This document shows, in pieces, positions 26,283-34,186 of a stretch of DNA of 64,000 bases. This DNA is from Thauera butanivorans NBRC 103042 (GTDB taxonomy: Bacteria; Pseudomonadota; Gammaproteobacteria; Burkholderiales; Rhodocyclaceae). The DNA is taken from assembly GCF_001591165.1 (NCBI RefSeq), contig NZ_BCUG01000002.1:62001-126000 (forward strand), read 5' to 3'. The notes under the pieces were generated by a model. The model saw nothing but the letters and a program-made list of their open reading frames with translations, searched no databases and was not told where the DNA came from. The translations under genes and the position numbers were made by a program. Numbering within the stretch: the first letter of the stretch is position 1; each line of letters begins with the position of its first letter.

Positions 26283-26677
26283 TCATCGAAATCAACTACC
26301 TCACCATGATGCTGATCGCCGCCGTGCTGTCGGCACTGGGCGGCGTGCTGTGGGCCATGGGCCGCAGCCTGCTGCAGCAGTACGGCAACATGCTGCGCGA
26401 CCAGCTCGCCGCCCACCGCGCAGACAGCCACGCGCGCCAGACCGACATCACCGACCGGCTCGACAAGATCGAGCACACCCTGGCCGACCACGCCACGCGC
26501 CTGGGCCGCGTCGACGCCGACCTGGCGCGCGTGCCCACGGACGAGGACCTGGAAAAAATCTACGCCCGCATCAACACCACGGCCAACGACCTGGCCGAGG
26601 TCAAGGGCAGCCTGCGCGGCATCGACCAGACGCTGCGCACGCTGATGAGCCGCATCACCGAAAGGGGGCTGCAATGA
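26279..26677 (+). CDS. DUF2730-family phage membrane protein (Mu gp25-like)
   Basis: A 132-residue protein: one N-terminal membrane helix (about residues 8-28) and a long coiled coil with heptad-like spacing (about 45-130, DITDRLDKIEHTLADHATRLGRVDADLARVP). This is the layout of the DUF2730 proteins that stand between the lysis and terminase genes in Mu-like phages. Role unknown. Confidence 0.8.
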   Translation: MIIEINYLTMMLIAAVLSALGGVLWAMGRSLLQQYGNMLRDQLAAHRADSHARQTDITDRLDKIEHTLADHATRLGRVDADLARVPTDEDLEKIYARINTTANDLAEVKGSLRGIDQTLRTLMSRITERGLQ

Positions 26678-26949
26678 GCACCATCGCCCAGCGCGAAGCC
26701 GAGCGCATCCGCCGCCGCGCCATCCTGGCCCTGCTGTATTTCGCCGCCGGCCAGACCCTGAGCGCCCGCCGCCTGCGCGACGAGCTTGAAGCCACCCACG
26801 GCCAGGTCGCCACTGTCGACAAAGTGCGCGGCGACATCCTGTGGCTCGACGACGTCGGCCTGCTCGCCCGCGCCGGCGATGCCGCCACGCTGACCGAGCG
26901 CGGGCGGGATGTGGTCATGGATCGGGCGGCGATGCCGGGGGAGGCGTGA
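26674..26949 (+). CDS. Winged-helix phage protein (Mu gp26-like)
   Basis: A 91-residue protein with a compact winged helix: RRRAILALLYFAAGQTLSARRLRDELE, VDKVRGDILWLDDVGLLAR, then LTERGRDVV. Position just before the small terminase matches Mu gp26. ATGA-coupled on the left and TGATG-coupled on the right. Confidence 0.75.
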   Translation: MSTIAQREAERIRRRAILALLYFAAGQTLSARRLRDELEATHGQVATVDKVRGDILWLDDVGLLARAGDAATLTERGRDVVMDRAAMPGEA

Positions 26950-27125
26950 TGTGGTTGCCGACATGGACCAACATACGGCGCACGCCTGGTGTGCTGCTCG
27001 TGCGCGCGCCGCTGCTCATGCTGCTGTGGAGTCTCCGCGGCATGGGTGAGTGGGCCGAGGGGGCATCTCACACCGTGGCTGCGGCCATCCCTGGCTGGGA
27101 GCGGGATGACGATGGCGCACCCTGA
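26949..27125 (+). CDS. Small hypothetical phage protein
   Basis: A 58-residue protein with one hydrophobic stretch (about 13-28). The start overlaps the previous stop and the 3' end overlaps the small terminase start by 14 bases. Reality is supported only by the overlap pattern. Confidence 0.5.
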   Translation: MWLPTWTNIRRTPGVLLVRAPLLMLLWSLRGMGEWAEGASHTVAAAIPGWERDDDGAP

Positions 27126-27612
27126 CGAAACCCGCCGCGCCGTGCGCGCCGCGTTTGTCTTCGACCAGCTCGGGCTGGAAATCGCCGCCGTCAAGCACGA
27201 CGTGCCCGTCGCCACCGCCCGCCGCTGGAAGAGCGAAGCCAAGCGCGCGGGCGATGACTGGGACAAGGCGCGCGGCGCCCAGATGATCGCCGGGGGCGGC
27301 ATCGAGGACGTGGTGCGTCAGACGCTGGCTGTGGTGGTGCAGCAGGTGCAGGCCACGGTGGAAAGCATCCAGGCCGCCGAGGACATGGACCCGGCCACCA
27401 AGGTGCAGCTGCTCGCCAGCCTGGCCGACGCCTACAACAAGCTGATGGCCGTCTCCAAGCGGCTGATGCCCGAAACCGACAAGCTCGCCGTGGCCATGGA
27501 CGTGATCCAGCGCCTGGGCGAATACGTCGCCAAGCGCAAGCCGGCGCTGGCGGGGGAGTTTGTCGAGCTGCTGGAGCCGTTCGGAGATGAGATTGCGAGG
27601 GCGTATGGATAA
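27112..27612 (+). CDS. Small terminase-like protein (DUF1804, Mu gp27-like)
   Basis: A 166-residue DNA-recognition subunit of the packaging motor. It has an N-terminal HTH (DETRRAVRAAFVFDQLGLEIAAVKHDVPVATARRWKSEAK), a central helical part and a C-terminus ending EFVELLEPFGDEIARAYG, like the Mu family. An in-frame ATG two codons upstream (27106) is also possible; 27112 has the better distance to GGGAG. It is followed by the large terminase. Confidence 0.83.
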   Translation: MAHPDETRRAVRAAFVFDQLGLEIAAVKHDVPVATARRWKSEAKRAGDDWDKARGAQMIAGGGIEDVVRQTLAVVVQQVQATVESIQAAEDMDPATKVQLLASLADAYNKLMAVSKRLMPETDKLAVAMDVIQRLGEYVAKRKPALAGEFVELLEPFGDEIARAYG

Positions 27613-27700
27613 GCGCCGCCGCGCCGCGCTGCGCCGCCACATGGCGGAGTGCCCGTTTACGTCTGCACTTGGGCGCGCCCTGTGGCGTGCGTTGTTCTGA
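27605..27700 (+). CDS. 31-residue basic peptide between terminase genes
   Basis: A short frame, MDKRRRAALRRHMAECPF and on to ALWRALF, that overlaps the small-terminase stop and the large-terminase start (TGATG). The overlap on both sides suggests translational coupling. No function can be given. Confidence 0.35.
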   Translation: MDKRRRAALRRHMAECPFTSALGRALWRALF

Positions 27701-29346
27701 TGACCACCAGCACCCGTAAATCCTTCCTCGCCGACCTCGCCAACCTCGCCGCCACCCTGCGCACGCGCATCGAGGCCGAGGTCACCGGCTTCGACCCGGA
27801 CCCGGCGCAGTGCCAAAAGCGTCGCAAACAGGCGTGGGACGATTTCGAGTTTTTCATCGGCGCCTACTTCCCGCACTACGTGCGCAGCCCGCACAAGAGC
27901 GAGCTGCACCGTTACCTGTTCACCCGCCTGCCGGAGATCGTCGCCAGCCCCAAGGGTGAGACGGACGCGATTGCCGCGCCCCGCGGCGAGGCCAAATCCA
28001 CGCTGGTGTCTCAGCTCTTTGTGCTGTGGTGCCTGGTCACTGCCCGCAAGCGCTACCCGGTTGTCGTCATGGACAGCATCGACCAGGCGTACCCGATGCT
28101 CGAAGCCATCAAGGCCGAGCTGGAATTCAACCCGCGCCTGCAGATGGACTTCCCCGAAGCCACCGGCCAGGGCCGCGTGTGGCAGGCCGGCACCATCGTC
28201 ACCGCCAACAACGCCAAGGTGCAGGTGGCCGGCTCCGGCAAAAAGCTGCGCGGCCTGCGCCACGGCCCCTACCGGCCCGACTTGTGCGTGCTCGACGACA
28301 TCGAGAACGATGAACAGGTGCGGAACCCCGACCAGCGCGACAAGCTGCATGGCTGGCTCACGAAGACGGTGCTGCCGCTGGGCGGTGCGGATGCCAAGTT
28401 CGACGTGGTGTATATCGGCACCATCCTGCACTACGACTCGGTGCTCTCGCGCACGCTGGCGAACACCATGTGGCGCACGGCGCGCTTCAAGGCGCTGCTG
28501 CAGTGGCCGGACAACATGACGCTGTGGGACCGCTGGGAAGAAATCCTGCGCAACCAGGGCATGGATGAAGCCGACGCCTTCTACCAGGCGCACGCCGCCG
28601 ACATGGAACGCGGCGCCCGGGTGAGCTGGGCCGCGCGCCAGCTGCTGGCGCTGATGAAGATCCGCGCCCGCGACGGCCACGACACGTTCGACAGCGAGTA
28701 CCAGAACGACCCCGTCGCCGGCGACAACGCCCCCTTCGCCGGCATCATCCAGTTCTGGGTCAATCGGCTGGCCGAGTGGGTCTTCTTCGGCGCCTGCGAT
28801 CCCTCGCTCGGCAAGGCCGGCGCCAGCCGCGACCCGTCCGCGCTGCTGGTGGGCGGCCTCAACCGCCAGACCGGCGTGCTCGACGTGGTCGAGGCCGCCA
28901 TCAAGAAGCGCCTGCCGGACCGCATCATCGAAGACGTGATCGCCTACCAGGCGGAATACCGCTGCCTGCTGTGGGTCATCGAAACGGTGCAGTTCCAGGC
29001 TTTCCTGTACAGCGAGCTGGTCAAGCGCGCCGCCGCGCGCGGCATCCCCGTGCCGGCGCGCGGCGTGCAGCCCATCAGCGACAAGCTGCTGCGCATCGAG
29101 TCTATCCAGCCCCACGTCAAGAACGGCCTGATCCGCCTGCACCCCAGCCAGACCACGCTGATCGACCAGCTCCGTCACTTCCCCAAGGCCGACCACGACG
29201 ACGGCCCGGATGCGCTGCAGATGCTGTGGATGGCCGCTACCACCATGTGCGGCGGCGTGGAAGGCTTCCGCAGCCTGGGCCGGCACGGCGCCAGCCGGGG
29301 CAGCGGCGATGACTGGGGCGGGCGGGATTCGAGGAGGATGTTTTGA
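27700..29346 (+). CDS. Large terminase (Mu gp28-like)
   Basis: The 548-residue ATPase-nuclease of the packaging motor. Walker A APRGEAKST is at 93-101 and Walker B-like LCVLDDIEND near 200. The C-terminal RNase H-like nuclease has Asp residues in GACDPSLGK and in HDDGPDALQML. The ATG at 27700 overlaps the preceding TGA. Mu-like terminases package by headful from integrated DNA. Confidence 0.94.
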   Translation: MTTSTRKSFLADLANLAATLRTRIEAEVTGFDPDPAQCQKRRKQAWDDFEFFIGAYFPHYVRSPHKSELHRYLFTRLPEIVASPKGETDAIAAPRGEAKSTLVSQLFVLWCLVTARKRYPVVVMDSIDQAYPMLEAIKAELEFNPRLQMDFPEATGQGRVWQAGTIVTANNAKVQVAGSGKKLRGLRHGPYRPDLCVLDDIENDEQVRNPDQRDKLHGWLTKTVLPLGGADAKFDVVYIGTILHYDSVLSRTLANTMWRTARFKALLQWPDNMTLWDRWEEILRNQGMDEADAFYQAHAADMERGARVSWAARQLLALMKIRARDGHDTFDSEYQNDPVAGDNAPFAGIIQFWVNRLAEWVFFGACDPSLGKAGASRDPSALLVGGLNRQTGVLDVVEAAIKKRLPDRIIEDVIAYQAEYRCLLWVIETVQFQAFLYSELVKRAAARGIPVPARGVQPISDKLLRIESIQPHVKNGLIRLHPSQTTLIDQLRHFPKADHDDGPDALQMLWMAATTMCGGVEGFRSLGRHGASRGSGDDWGGRDSRRMF

Positions 29347-29591
29347 TGAGCAGGGAAGTAACCGAGCGCGACTTCCGCATGCCCGAATTCCGGGATGCGG
29401 ACCCGAAAGACTACGAGTTCCGGCGCGACGGGAAGGTCGTCCGCAAGGATCGGTGGGAGCGAGGCGTCCACAGCATCAGGTATGCCATTGGCGATGACCG
29501 CAATGAATTCGAGATTGAGGACATCGTGAATGCGGTCCGCGCGCTTGTCGCGGCTATTGCCCCGCCTCCCGAAGAAGAGGAAGAGATTTGA
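29346..29591 (+). CDS. Small acidic phage protein
   Basis: An 81-residue hydrophilic protein, with no recognised domain; ends in a run of Glu. It begins immediately at the terminase stop (TGATG) and ends with TGATG into the next gene. It is less GC-rich than its neighbours, so it may be a recent insertion. Confidence 0.7.
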   Translation: MSREVTERDFRMPEFRDADPKDYEFRRDGKVVRKDRWERGVHSIRYAIGDDRNEFEIEDIVNAVRALVAAIAPPPEEEEEI

Positions 29592-29785
29592 TGCTCTATC
29601 GCAACCTGAAAACCGGCGCCGCCGTCCGCCTGCTGGCGCACGGTACCGACACCACCCCCGGCCGCGGCGCGGCGCTGGTTGCCATCTACTGCCCGGCCGA
29701 CGATGAGCACACCGTCCACGTATGCGACCTCGACGCCTTTGAGGCCGGCTTCATCCCACTGCCCGCCGGGGAACTGTCGATATGA
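29591..29785 (+). CDS. Small hypothetical phage protein
   Basis: A 64-residue protein, with a probable small beta-barrel pattern (MLYRNLKTGAAVRLLAHG, ALVAIYCPADDEHTVHVCDL). It is coupled to both neighbours by overlaps. Confidence 0.65.
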   Translation: MLYRNLKTGAAVRLLAHGTDTTPGRGAALVAIYCPADDEHTVHVCDLDAFEAGFIPLPAGELSI

Positions 29786-29955
29786 GCACCCCCGCCAGCC
29801 CGGCGCCGGCGTGCTGCCAGCGCTGCGTCCATCTCGTCACCCTGCACACCGCTGACACTGCCCGCACCGCCTGCCTGCGCGCGCTGCCGCTATCCGCTGC
29901 CTGCGGCTGGTGGCGGCCGCGCCAACCGAGCTTTGCCGATACCCGCCGCCCATGA
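29782..29955 (+). CDS. 57-residue cysteine-rich protein
   Basis: Short protein with CCQRCVHL near the N-terminus and two later single cysteines, like the protein at 24863. A zinc-binding fold is likely. The start overlaps the previous stop and the stop overlaps the portal start (ATGA), which supports translation. Confidence 0.6.
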   Translation: MSTPASPAPACCQRCVHLVTLHTADTARTACLRALPLSAACGWWRPRQPSFADTRRP

Positions 29956-31559
29956 AAATCCTCGACCAACACGGCAACCACATCGACACCGGCCTGCTGC
30001 GCGAGCCGCAGACCGCGCGTGTCGCCACGCTGGCGCATACCGTCATCCAGAGCCAGCTCGACGGCCTCACCCCGGCGCGCGCGGCGCGCATCCTGCGCCA
30101 GGCCGACGAGGGCGACATCATCGCCCAGCACCAGCTGTTCGACGACATGTACGACCGCGACGCGCACCTGCGCTGCGAGTTCGACAAGCGCGCCAGCGCG
30201 GCGGTGGGGCTGGACTGGAGCATCGAGCCGCCCAGTAACGCCAGCCGTGCCGAAAAAAAGGCCGCGGCGCGGGTCGAGGTCATGCTGCGCGATACCGTCG
30301 ACGACCTGGAAGACGTCATCCTCAACATGATGGATGGCGTGGGCCACGGCTTTGCCGCCATCGAGCTGCAGTGGGAGCGCTGGGGCGACGACTGGATCCC
30401 CGCGTTTCACCCGCGCCCGCAGACCTGGTTCCGGCTGTCGCAGGACCGGCGCGCGCTGCGGCTCAACGACGGCAGCCCGGACGGCAGCGAGCCGCTCAGC
30501 ATGGGCTGGATCATGCACCAGCACACCAAGGTCAAGACGGGCTACCTGGGCCGCATGGGGCTACACCGCGTGCTGGTGTGGCCGTTTTTGTACAAAGCGT
30601 ATTCGATCGGCGATTTTGCCGAGTTCCTGGAAACCTACGGCCTGCCCATCATCGTCGGCAAATACATGGCCGGCGCCAGCGCGGAGGAAAAGTCCAGCCT
30701 GATGCGGGCGGTGTCGGCCCTGGGCCACGACGCCCGCGCCATCATGCCCGACGGCATGAGCCTGGAGATCCAGAAGATCACCGGCGGCGGCGAGGGCAGC
30801 CACCACTTGAACATGGTGCAGTGGGCCGACGGCGCGCAGAGCAAGGCCATCCTGGGCCAAGTGCTCAGCGCCGAGGCCAAGGCTACCGGCCTGGGTAGCG
30901 GCGTGGCCGACCTGCATGCCGATGTGCGGCGCGACATCCTGTTGTCCGACGCGCGCCAGCTCGCCGGCACGCTGACGCGCGACCTGGTGTATCCGCTGCT
31001 CGTGCTCAACGGCGGCGGCATCGACAGCTACCGCCGCTGCCCGCGCTTTGTGTTCGACCTGGGCCAGGCCGAGGACATGGCCGCCTACGCCACCGCGCTA
31101 CCCGCGCTGGCGCGCGGCGGCGCCCGCATCCCGGTGAGCTGGGTGCACGAAAAACTGCGCATCCCCGAAGCGGCCGAGGGCGAGCCGGTGTTTACCGACA
31201 GCGCCCCGGCCGCCCCGCCGGCAGACCCGGCCGGCCCCGACGTGCCGCCCGCCCCCGCGGCCGCATTGCGCGGCGCGTGGCGCCAGGTGGCCGCACTGGC
31301 CGCGGGCACCGCGCGCCCCACGCCCGACGCCGCGGACCTCGCCACGCCCGCGCTGGGCGCCCAGGCCGAGGCCAGCATCCTGGCCTGGCTTGAGCAGATC
31401 CAGGCCATGCTCGACCAGGCGGAGAGCCTGGAGGCGTTCCGCGAGCAGCTGCTGGCCCGCTACGCGGACCTGCCGCAGGTCGATCTGGTGCAGGTGCTGG
31501 CCTCGGCCCTGGCCGTCGCCGAACTGGCCGGGCGCAGCGAGGTTGAAGATGGCCGCTGA
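29952..31559 (+). CDS. Portal protein (DUF935, Mu gp29-like)
   Basis: A 535-residue portal that forms the dodecameric ring at the head vertex. Family features: the N-terminal LTPARAARILRQADEGD, ELFDDMY-like LFDDMYDRDAHLRCEFDKR, then HPRPQTWFRL, and GLPIIVGKY in the middle. The C-terminal 130 residues are Ala/Pro-rich then helical (LEQIQAMLDQAESLEAFREQLL). The ATG overlaps the preceding stop. Confidence 0.93.
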   Translation: MKILDQHGNHIDTGLLREPQTARVATLAHTVIQSQLDGLTPARAARILRQADEGDIIAQHQLFDDMYDRDAHLRCEFDKRASAAVGLDWSIEPPSNASRAEKKAAARVEVMLRDTVDDLEDVILNMMDGVGHGFAAIELQWERWGDDWIPAFHPRPQTWFRLSQDRRALRLNDGSPDGSEPLSMGWIMHQHTKVKTGYLGRMGLHRVLVWPFLYKAYSIGDFAEFLETYGLPIIVGKYMAGASAEEKSSLMRAVSALGHDARAIMPDGMSLEIQKITGGGEGSHHLNMVQWADGAQSKAILGQVLSAEAKATGLGSGVADLHADVRRDILLSDARQLAGTLTRDLVYPLLVLNGGGIDSYRRCPRFVFDLGQAEDMAAYATALPALARGGARIPVSWVHEKLRIPEAAEGEPVFTDSAPAAPPADPAGPDVPPAPAAALRGAWRQVAALAAGTARPTPDAADLATPALGAQAEASILAWLEQIQAMLDQAESLEAFREQLLARYADLPQVDLVQVLASALAVAELAGRSEVEDGR

Positions 31560-31583
31560 CGCTCGGCCAGCGAGGGCTTGACG

Positions 31584-32372
31584 ATGGACCGCACGCGCTT
31601 CGAGGCCGCTTTCGCGCTGCCCTTCGTCGAGCAGATCGCGTTTTTCCGCGCCAAGCTCAACCTGCCCACAGGCCGCTGGGACGACATCTGGCAAGCGGCG
31701 CACGACCGCGCGTTTGTCGTGGCCGGCGCCACCGCGGCCGACTTGCTCGATGACCTGCGCACGGCCATCGACAAGGCCATCGCCACCGGCACCAGCCTGG
31801 AGACGTTCCGCAAGGATTTCCGCCGCATCGTTGCCGAGCGCGGCTGGACTGGCTGGACCGGCGAGGGCACCCGCGCCGGCCAGGCCTGGCGCACCCGCGT
31901 CATCTACGAGACCAACCTGCGCACCAGCTACGCCGCCGGCCGCTGGGCGCAACTGACCAACCACCAGTTGCTCGCCGTGCGCCCGTACTGGCGCTATGTA
32001 CACAGCGACAGCGTCGCCAACCCGCGCCCGCTGCACAAACTGTGGGGCGACCGCCGGCTGACGCTGCACCACACGCACCCGTTTTGGCGGCAGTTTTTCC
32101 CGCCAAACGGCTGGGGCTGCCGCTGCTATGTCGTGGCCGTGGCCGCACCGCGCCCGGGCGACATGACCGACCTTGGCGATGGCTGGGAGCTGGTCTTGCC
32201 CGCCACCGGCGCCCCGGCCGGCATCGACAAGGGCTGGGCCTACGCGCCCGGCGCCAGCGCGGCCGACGCGCTGCGCCAGCTCATCGACACCAAGGCCGCG
32301 GCGCTGCCCGCACCGCTGGCCGACGCCTTCCGCCAGGCCGTGGTCACGCTGCCGCCGGCGCCGCAGTCATGA
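31584..32372 (+). CDS. Head morphogenesis protein (Mu F / gp30-like)
   Basis: A 262-residue minor head protein of the SPP1 gp7/Mu F family. Support: ALPFVEQIAFFRAKLNLPTGRWDDIW at the start, RVIYETNLRTSYAAGRWAQ in the centre, and the Cys/His motif LHHTHPFWRQFFPPNGWGCRCYV typical of the family. Stop overlaps the start of the next gene by ATGA. Confidence 0.92.
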   Translation: MDRTRFEAAFALPFVEQIAFFRAKLNLPTGRWDDIWQAAHDRAFVVAGATAADLLDDLRTAIDKAIATGTSLETFRKDFRRIVAERGWTGWTGEGTRAGQAWRTRVIYETNLRTSYAAGRWAQLTNHQLLAVRPYWRYVHSDSVANPRPLHKLWGDRRLTLHHTHPFWRQFFPPNGWGCRCYVVAVAAPRPGDMTDLGDGWELVLPATGAPAGIDKGWAYAPGASAADALRQLIDTKAAALPAPLADAFRQAVVTLPPAPQS

Positions 32373-32884
32373 CCGACCGCATCACCGTCGAGCTGGACAT
32401 CGCCCCGGTCGTCGCCCGGCTCGATGCGCTGCTGCGGCAACTCGGCCCCGGCGGGCTGGACGCGCCGCTGCGCGAGATGGGCGAAGACCTGGTGGAATCC
32501 ATCAAGCGCCGCTTCGAGACCAGCACCGGCCCCGACGGCACGCGCTGGGCGCCCAACAGCATGGCGACGATCATGGGCTACCTGGAGCAGACCAGCGGCA
32601 ACTACCGCAAGGATGGCCGGCTGTCGAAAAAGGGCGCCGGCCGGGCGATGAGTAAAAAGCCATTGGTCGCCAGCGGCATCCTGCAGGGCACCATTCGTTA
32701 CGAGGTTGCCGGCGACAGCCTGTTCGTCGGCACCAACCGCTTTGCGGGCGACTGGGATGGCGGCGCGGCCGTGCTGCACTTCGGTAGCAAAGACGGCAGC
32801 ATCCCGGGGCGGCCGTTCCTGGGCGCGGACGAAGAGGACGTGCAGCGGATGCTGGATGTGTTGGAGCGGTATTTTTCCGGGTGA
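32369..32884 (+). CDS. Virion morphogenesis protein (Mu G-like)
   Basis: A 171-residue protein of the Mu gpG family: RFETSTGPDGTRWAPNS, then LVASGILQGTIRYEV, AVLHFGSKDGSIPGRPFLG. In Mu this protein takes part in tail or head completion. It is coupled to the F-like gene. Its 3' end faces the convergent moron operon. Confidence 0.92.
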   Translation: MTDRITVELDIAPVVARLDALLRQLGPGGLDAPLREMGEDLVESIKRRFETSTGPDGTRWAPNSMATIMGYLEQTSGNYRKDGRLSKKGAGRAMSKKPLVASGILQGTIRYEVAGDSLFVGTNRFAGDWDGGAAVLHFGSKDGSIPGRPFLGADEEDVQRMLDVLERYFSG

Positions 32885-32887
32885 TGT

Positions 32888-32912
32888 AAAAAAGGCCCGT
32901 AGCGGGCCTTTT
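32888..32912 (-). terminator. Terminator of the leftward moron operon (bidirectional)
   Basis: GGCCCG and CGGGCC flank TAG. On the minus strand the hairpin is followed by six T, and on the plus strand by four T. It can stop the leftward moron transcript and also slow late rightward transcription. Confidence 0.75.
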
Positions 32913-32966
32913 GATGTGCGGGTAGGGGTAGGTATCACCTTGAGGGTGTTTTCCTCTCCTGCCGCG

Positions 32967-33527
32967 TTACTGGGAGTTACTGTTTGACTTCTGCGCGGGA
33001 GTGTCGGCGGTAAAGAACTGGTACGGGTCTGCAAACCCATACGCACCGAGCGCGAGCACTTGGCGCATGACCGTCGTTTCCTGGTTGTGGGTGCCGGCAG
33101 TCATGATCGGCCCGAATAGCACCTCTTTCTCCCAGACCGTCTTCGCAATACCGAGAGACAGCATCCATTCATGATCCAGCCGGGACGAAGTTACAGGCGC
33201 AGGGGTGCGGCCTGGATTCTTCGGCCGCCAGCTGTTGCCGGCGCCCCACAGGTTGCGCGTATCCCCCAAGTCGCGGCCGAGCACCAGCGAGACAGCCGTT
33301 TCCGCCAGCAGCCGCTGCGGCCGGGTCAGCGACTTCACCGGCACGCCGACCATCAGTCGCAAGGGCATGTCGGTAGTGATGTTGAGCGCGCTCATGAATT
33401 GCGGTTTTTTGCCCTCCCCCGCGTAGATCGCAGCCCCGAACGCTCTGATGAACCGGGGGATGTCAGGATGGTTGTGGTCGCCATCGAAGAGCGCGGCAAC
33501 GGAGAGGCAGGCGATTCGTTCGCTCAC
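32967..33527 (-). CDS. Moron protein of unknown function
   Basis: A 186-residue soluble protein, opposite to all late genes. The N-terminus reads ERIACLSVAALFDGDHNHPD; no domain is recognised. Many Asn, Thr and Ser residues and lower GC set it apart from the structural genes. It overlaps the upstream 84-residue gene by ATGA. As a leftward, independently regulated insertion between G-like and protease genes, it fits a moron expressed from the prophage, perhaps in lysogeny. Confidence 0.78.
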   Translation of the reverse strand: MSERIACLSVAALFDGDHNHPDIPRFIRAFGAAIYAGEGKKPQFMSALNITTDMPLRLMVGVPVKSLTRPQRLLAETAVSLVLGRDLGDTRNLWGAGNSWRPKNPGRTPAPVTSSRLDHEWMLSLGIAKTVWEKEVLFGPIMTAGTHNQETTVMRQVLALGAYGFADPYQFFTADTPAQKSNSNSQ

Positions 33528-33778
33528 GGCAGCGCTCCTTTACGGTCGCAATGGGGGTAAAGCGCGTCGAGGTGCCGGCGGGCATCGTCCAGGCAGACAG
33601 CCACGGCACCGATCAGGTCGCCCAGGTGATCGATCTGCTTATTGAGCACGGGGTCGCGTGTGCATGGCAAGAAATCGGTCAGCGCCGAAGCCACCGCGCG
33701 GGCAGCGCTGATGCTGGCGCACGTGTCGTACCAGATGTTTGAAGGGAGAAGGGGCGTTGCAGGCGCGCTTTGGCTCAT
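33524..33778 (-). CDS. 84-residue moron protein, paralogue of the protein at 24532
   Basis: A small helical protein. Its central block (ARAVASALTDFLPC then DLIGAVAVCLDDARRHL) aligns with the 69-residue protein downstream of the BRO gene. GGAGG lies 6 bases before the ATG at 33778 and is part of a 9-base block (33786-33794) complementary to 33863-33871 in the leader. First gene of the leftward operon. Confidence 0.75.
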   Translation of the reverse strand: MSQSAPATPLLPSNIWYDTCASISAARAVASALTDFLPCTRDPVLNKQIDHLGDLIGAVAVCLDDARRHLDALYPHCDRKGALP

Positions 33779-33785
33779 GATGAAC

Positions 33786-33908
33786 CTCCGTAGGATGCGG
33801 TTGTATTCCCGCCACCCCCTGCCAAGAGGGCGGACGGAACCGGGCGAGGTTGGCAGACCGGCCCTACGGAGCCGGCACGCCCGAAGGCGTCCCCGCTCGG
33901 CCCGCCCA
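33786..33908 (-). ncRNA. C4-like regulatory leader RNA of the leftward moron operon
   Basis: On the minus strand, CTCCGTAGG (33871-33863) is the exact complement of CCTACGGAG (33794-33786), which contains the ribosome site. Nested inside, TGCCAA (33855-33850) pairs with TTGGCA (33825-33820). A stem ACGCC-TTCG-GGCGT near the 5' end and CCGCC...GGCGG before the ribosome site are further elements. The order and spacing match the leader at 23524-23590, although the paired sequences differ, which amounts to covariation. Confidence 0.62.
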
Positions 33909-33916
33909 TTGACATC

Positions 33917-33945
33917 ATAATCAGGCGTGCGAGCGCTGCGCACAA
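33917..33945 (-). promoter_or_regulatory. Candidate promoter of the leftward moron operon
   Basis: On the minus strand, TTGTGC (33945-33940), 17 bases, GATTAT (33922-33917). The transcript would start near 33908, just before the structured leader. Confidence 0.45.
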
Positions 33946-34054
33946 AAAAGCCGCTTCCTGATGAAAAGGATTGCGGCGTTCATGCGCCGTAGAGTTCCGA
34001 GCTGCCAAGCTCGTGCTGCCGTTGGTGCGGCAGCGATTGGATTTTGCGCGCTAT

Positions 34055-34084
34055 TTGGCACAAGAGCAAGCCGTCGAATAAAAT
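34055..34084 (+). promoter_or_regulatory. Candidate sigma70 promoter of the rightward moron
   Basis: TTGGCA (34055-34060), 18 bases, TAAAAT (34079-34084) in an AT-richer stretch, about 100 bases before the gene at 34187. Between the two divergent moron promoters (33946-34054) I see no gene, only short inverted repeats such as GCTGCC..GGCAGC. Confidence 0.55.
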
Positions 34085-34186
34085 TGAATCCCAGAGTCAT
34101 TTTGCATCTCGCTCGGCTCGGGTCTGCCGTCGCCTGCCGTCAGGCTGCTGGCAACAAAATCACATGCCTTGATATTTGGAGGAAGG

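Noticed and set aside
27016-29286. 756-codon open frame on the minus strand opposite the terminase genes
   Set aside because: Composition is typical of an antisense shadow, and the plus strand encodes a convincing terminase with Walker motifs.
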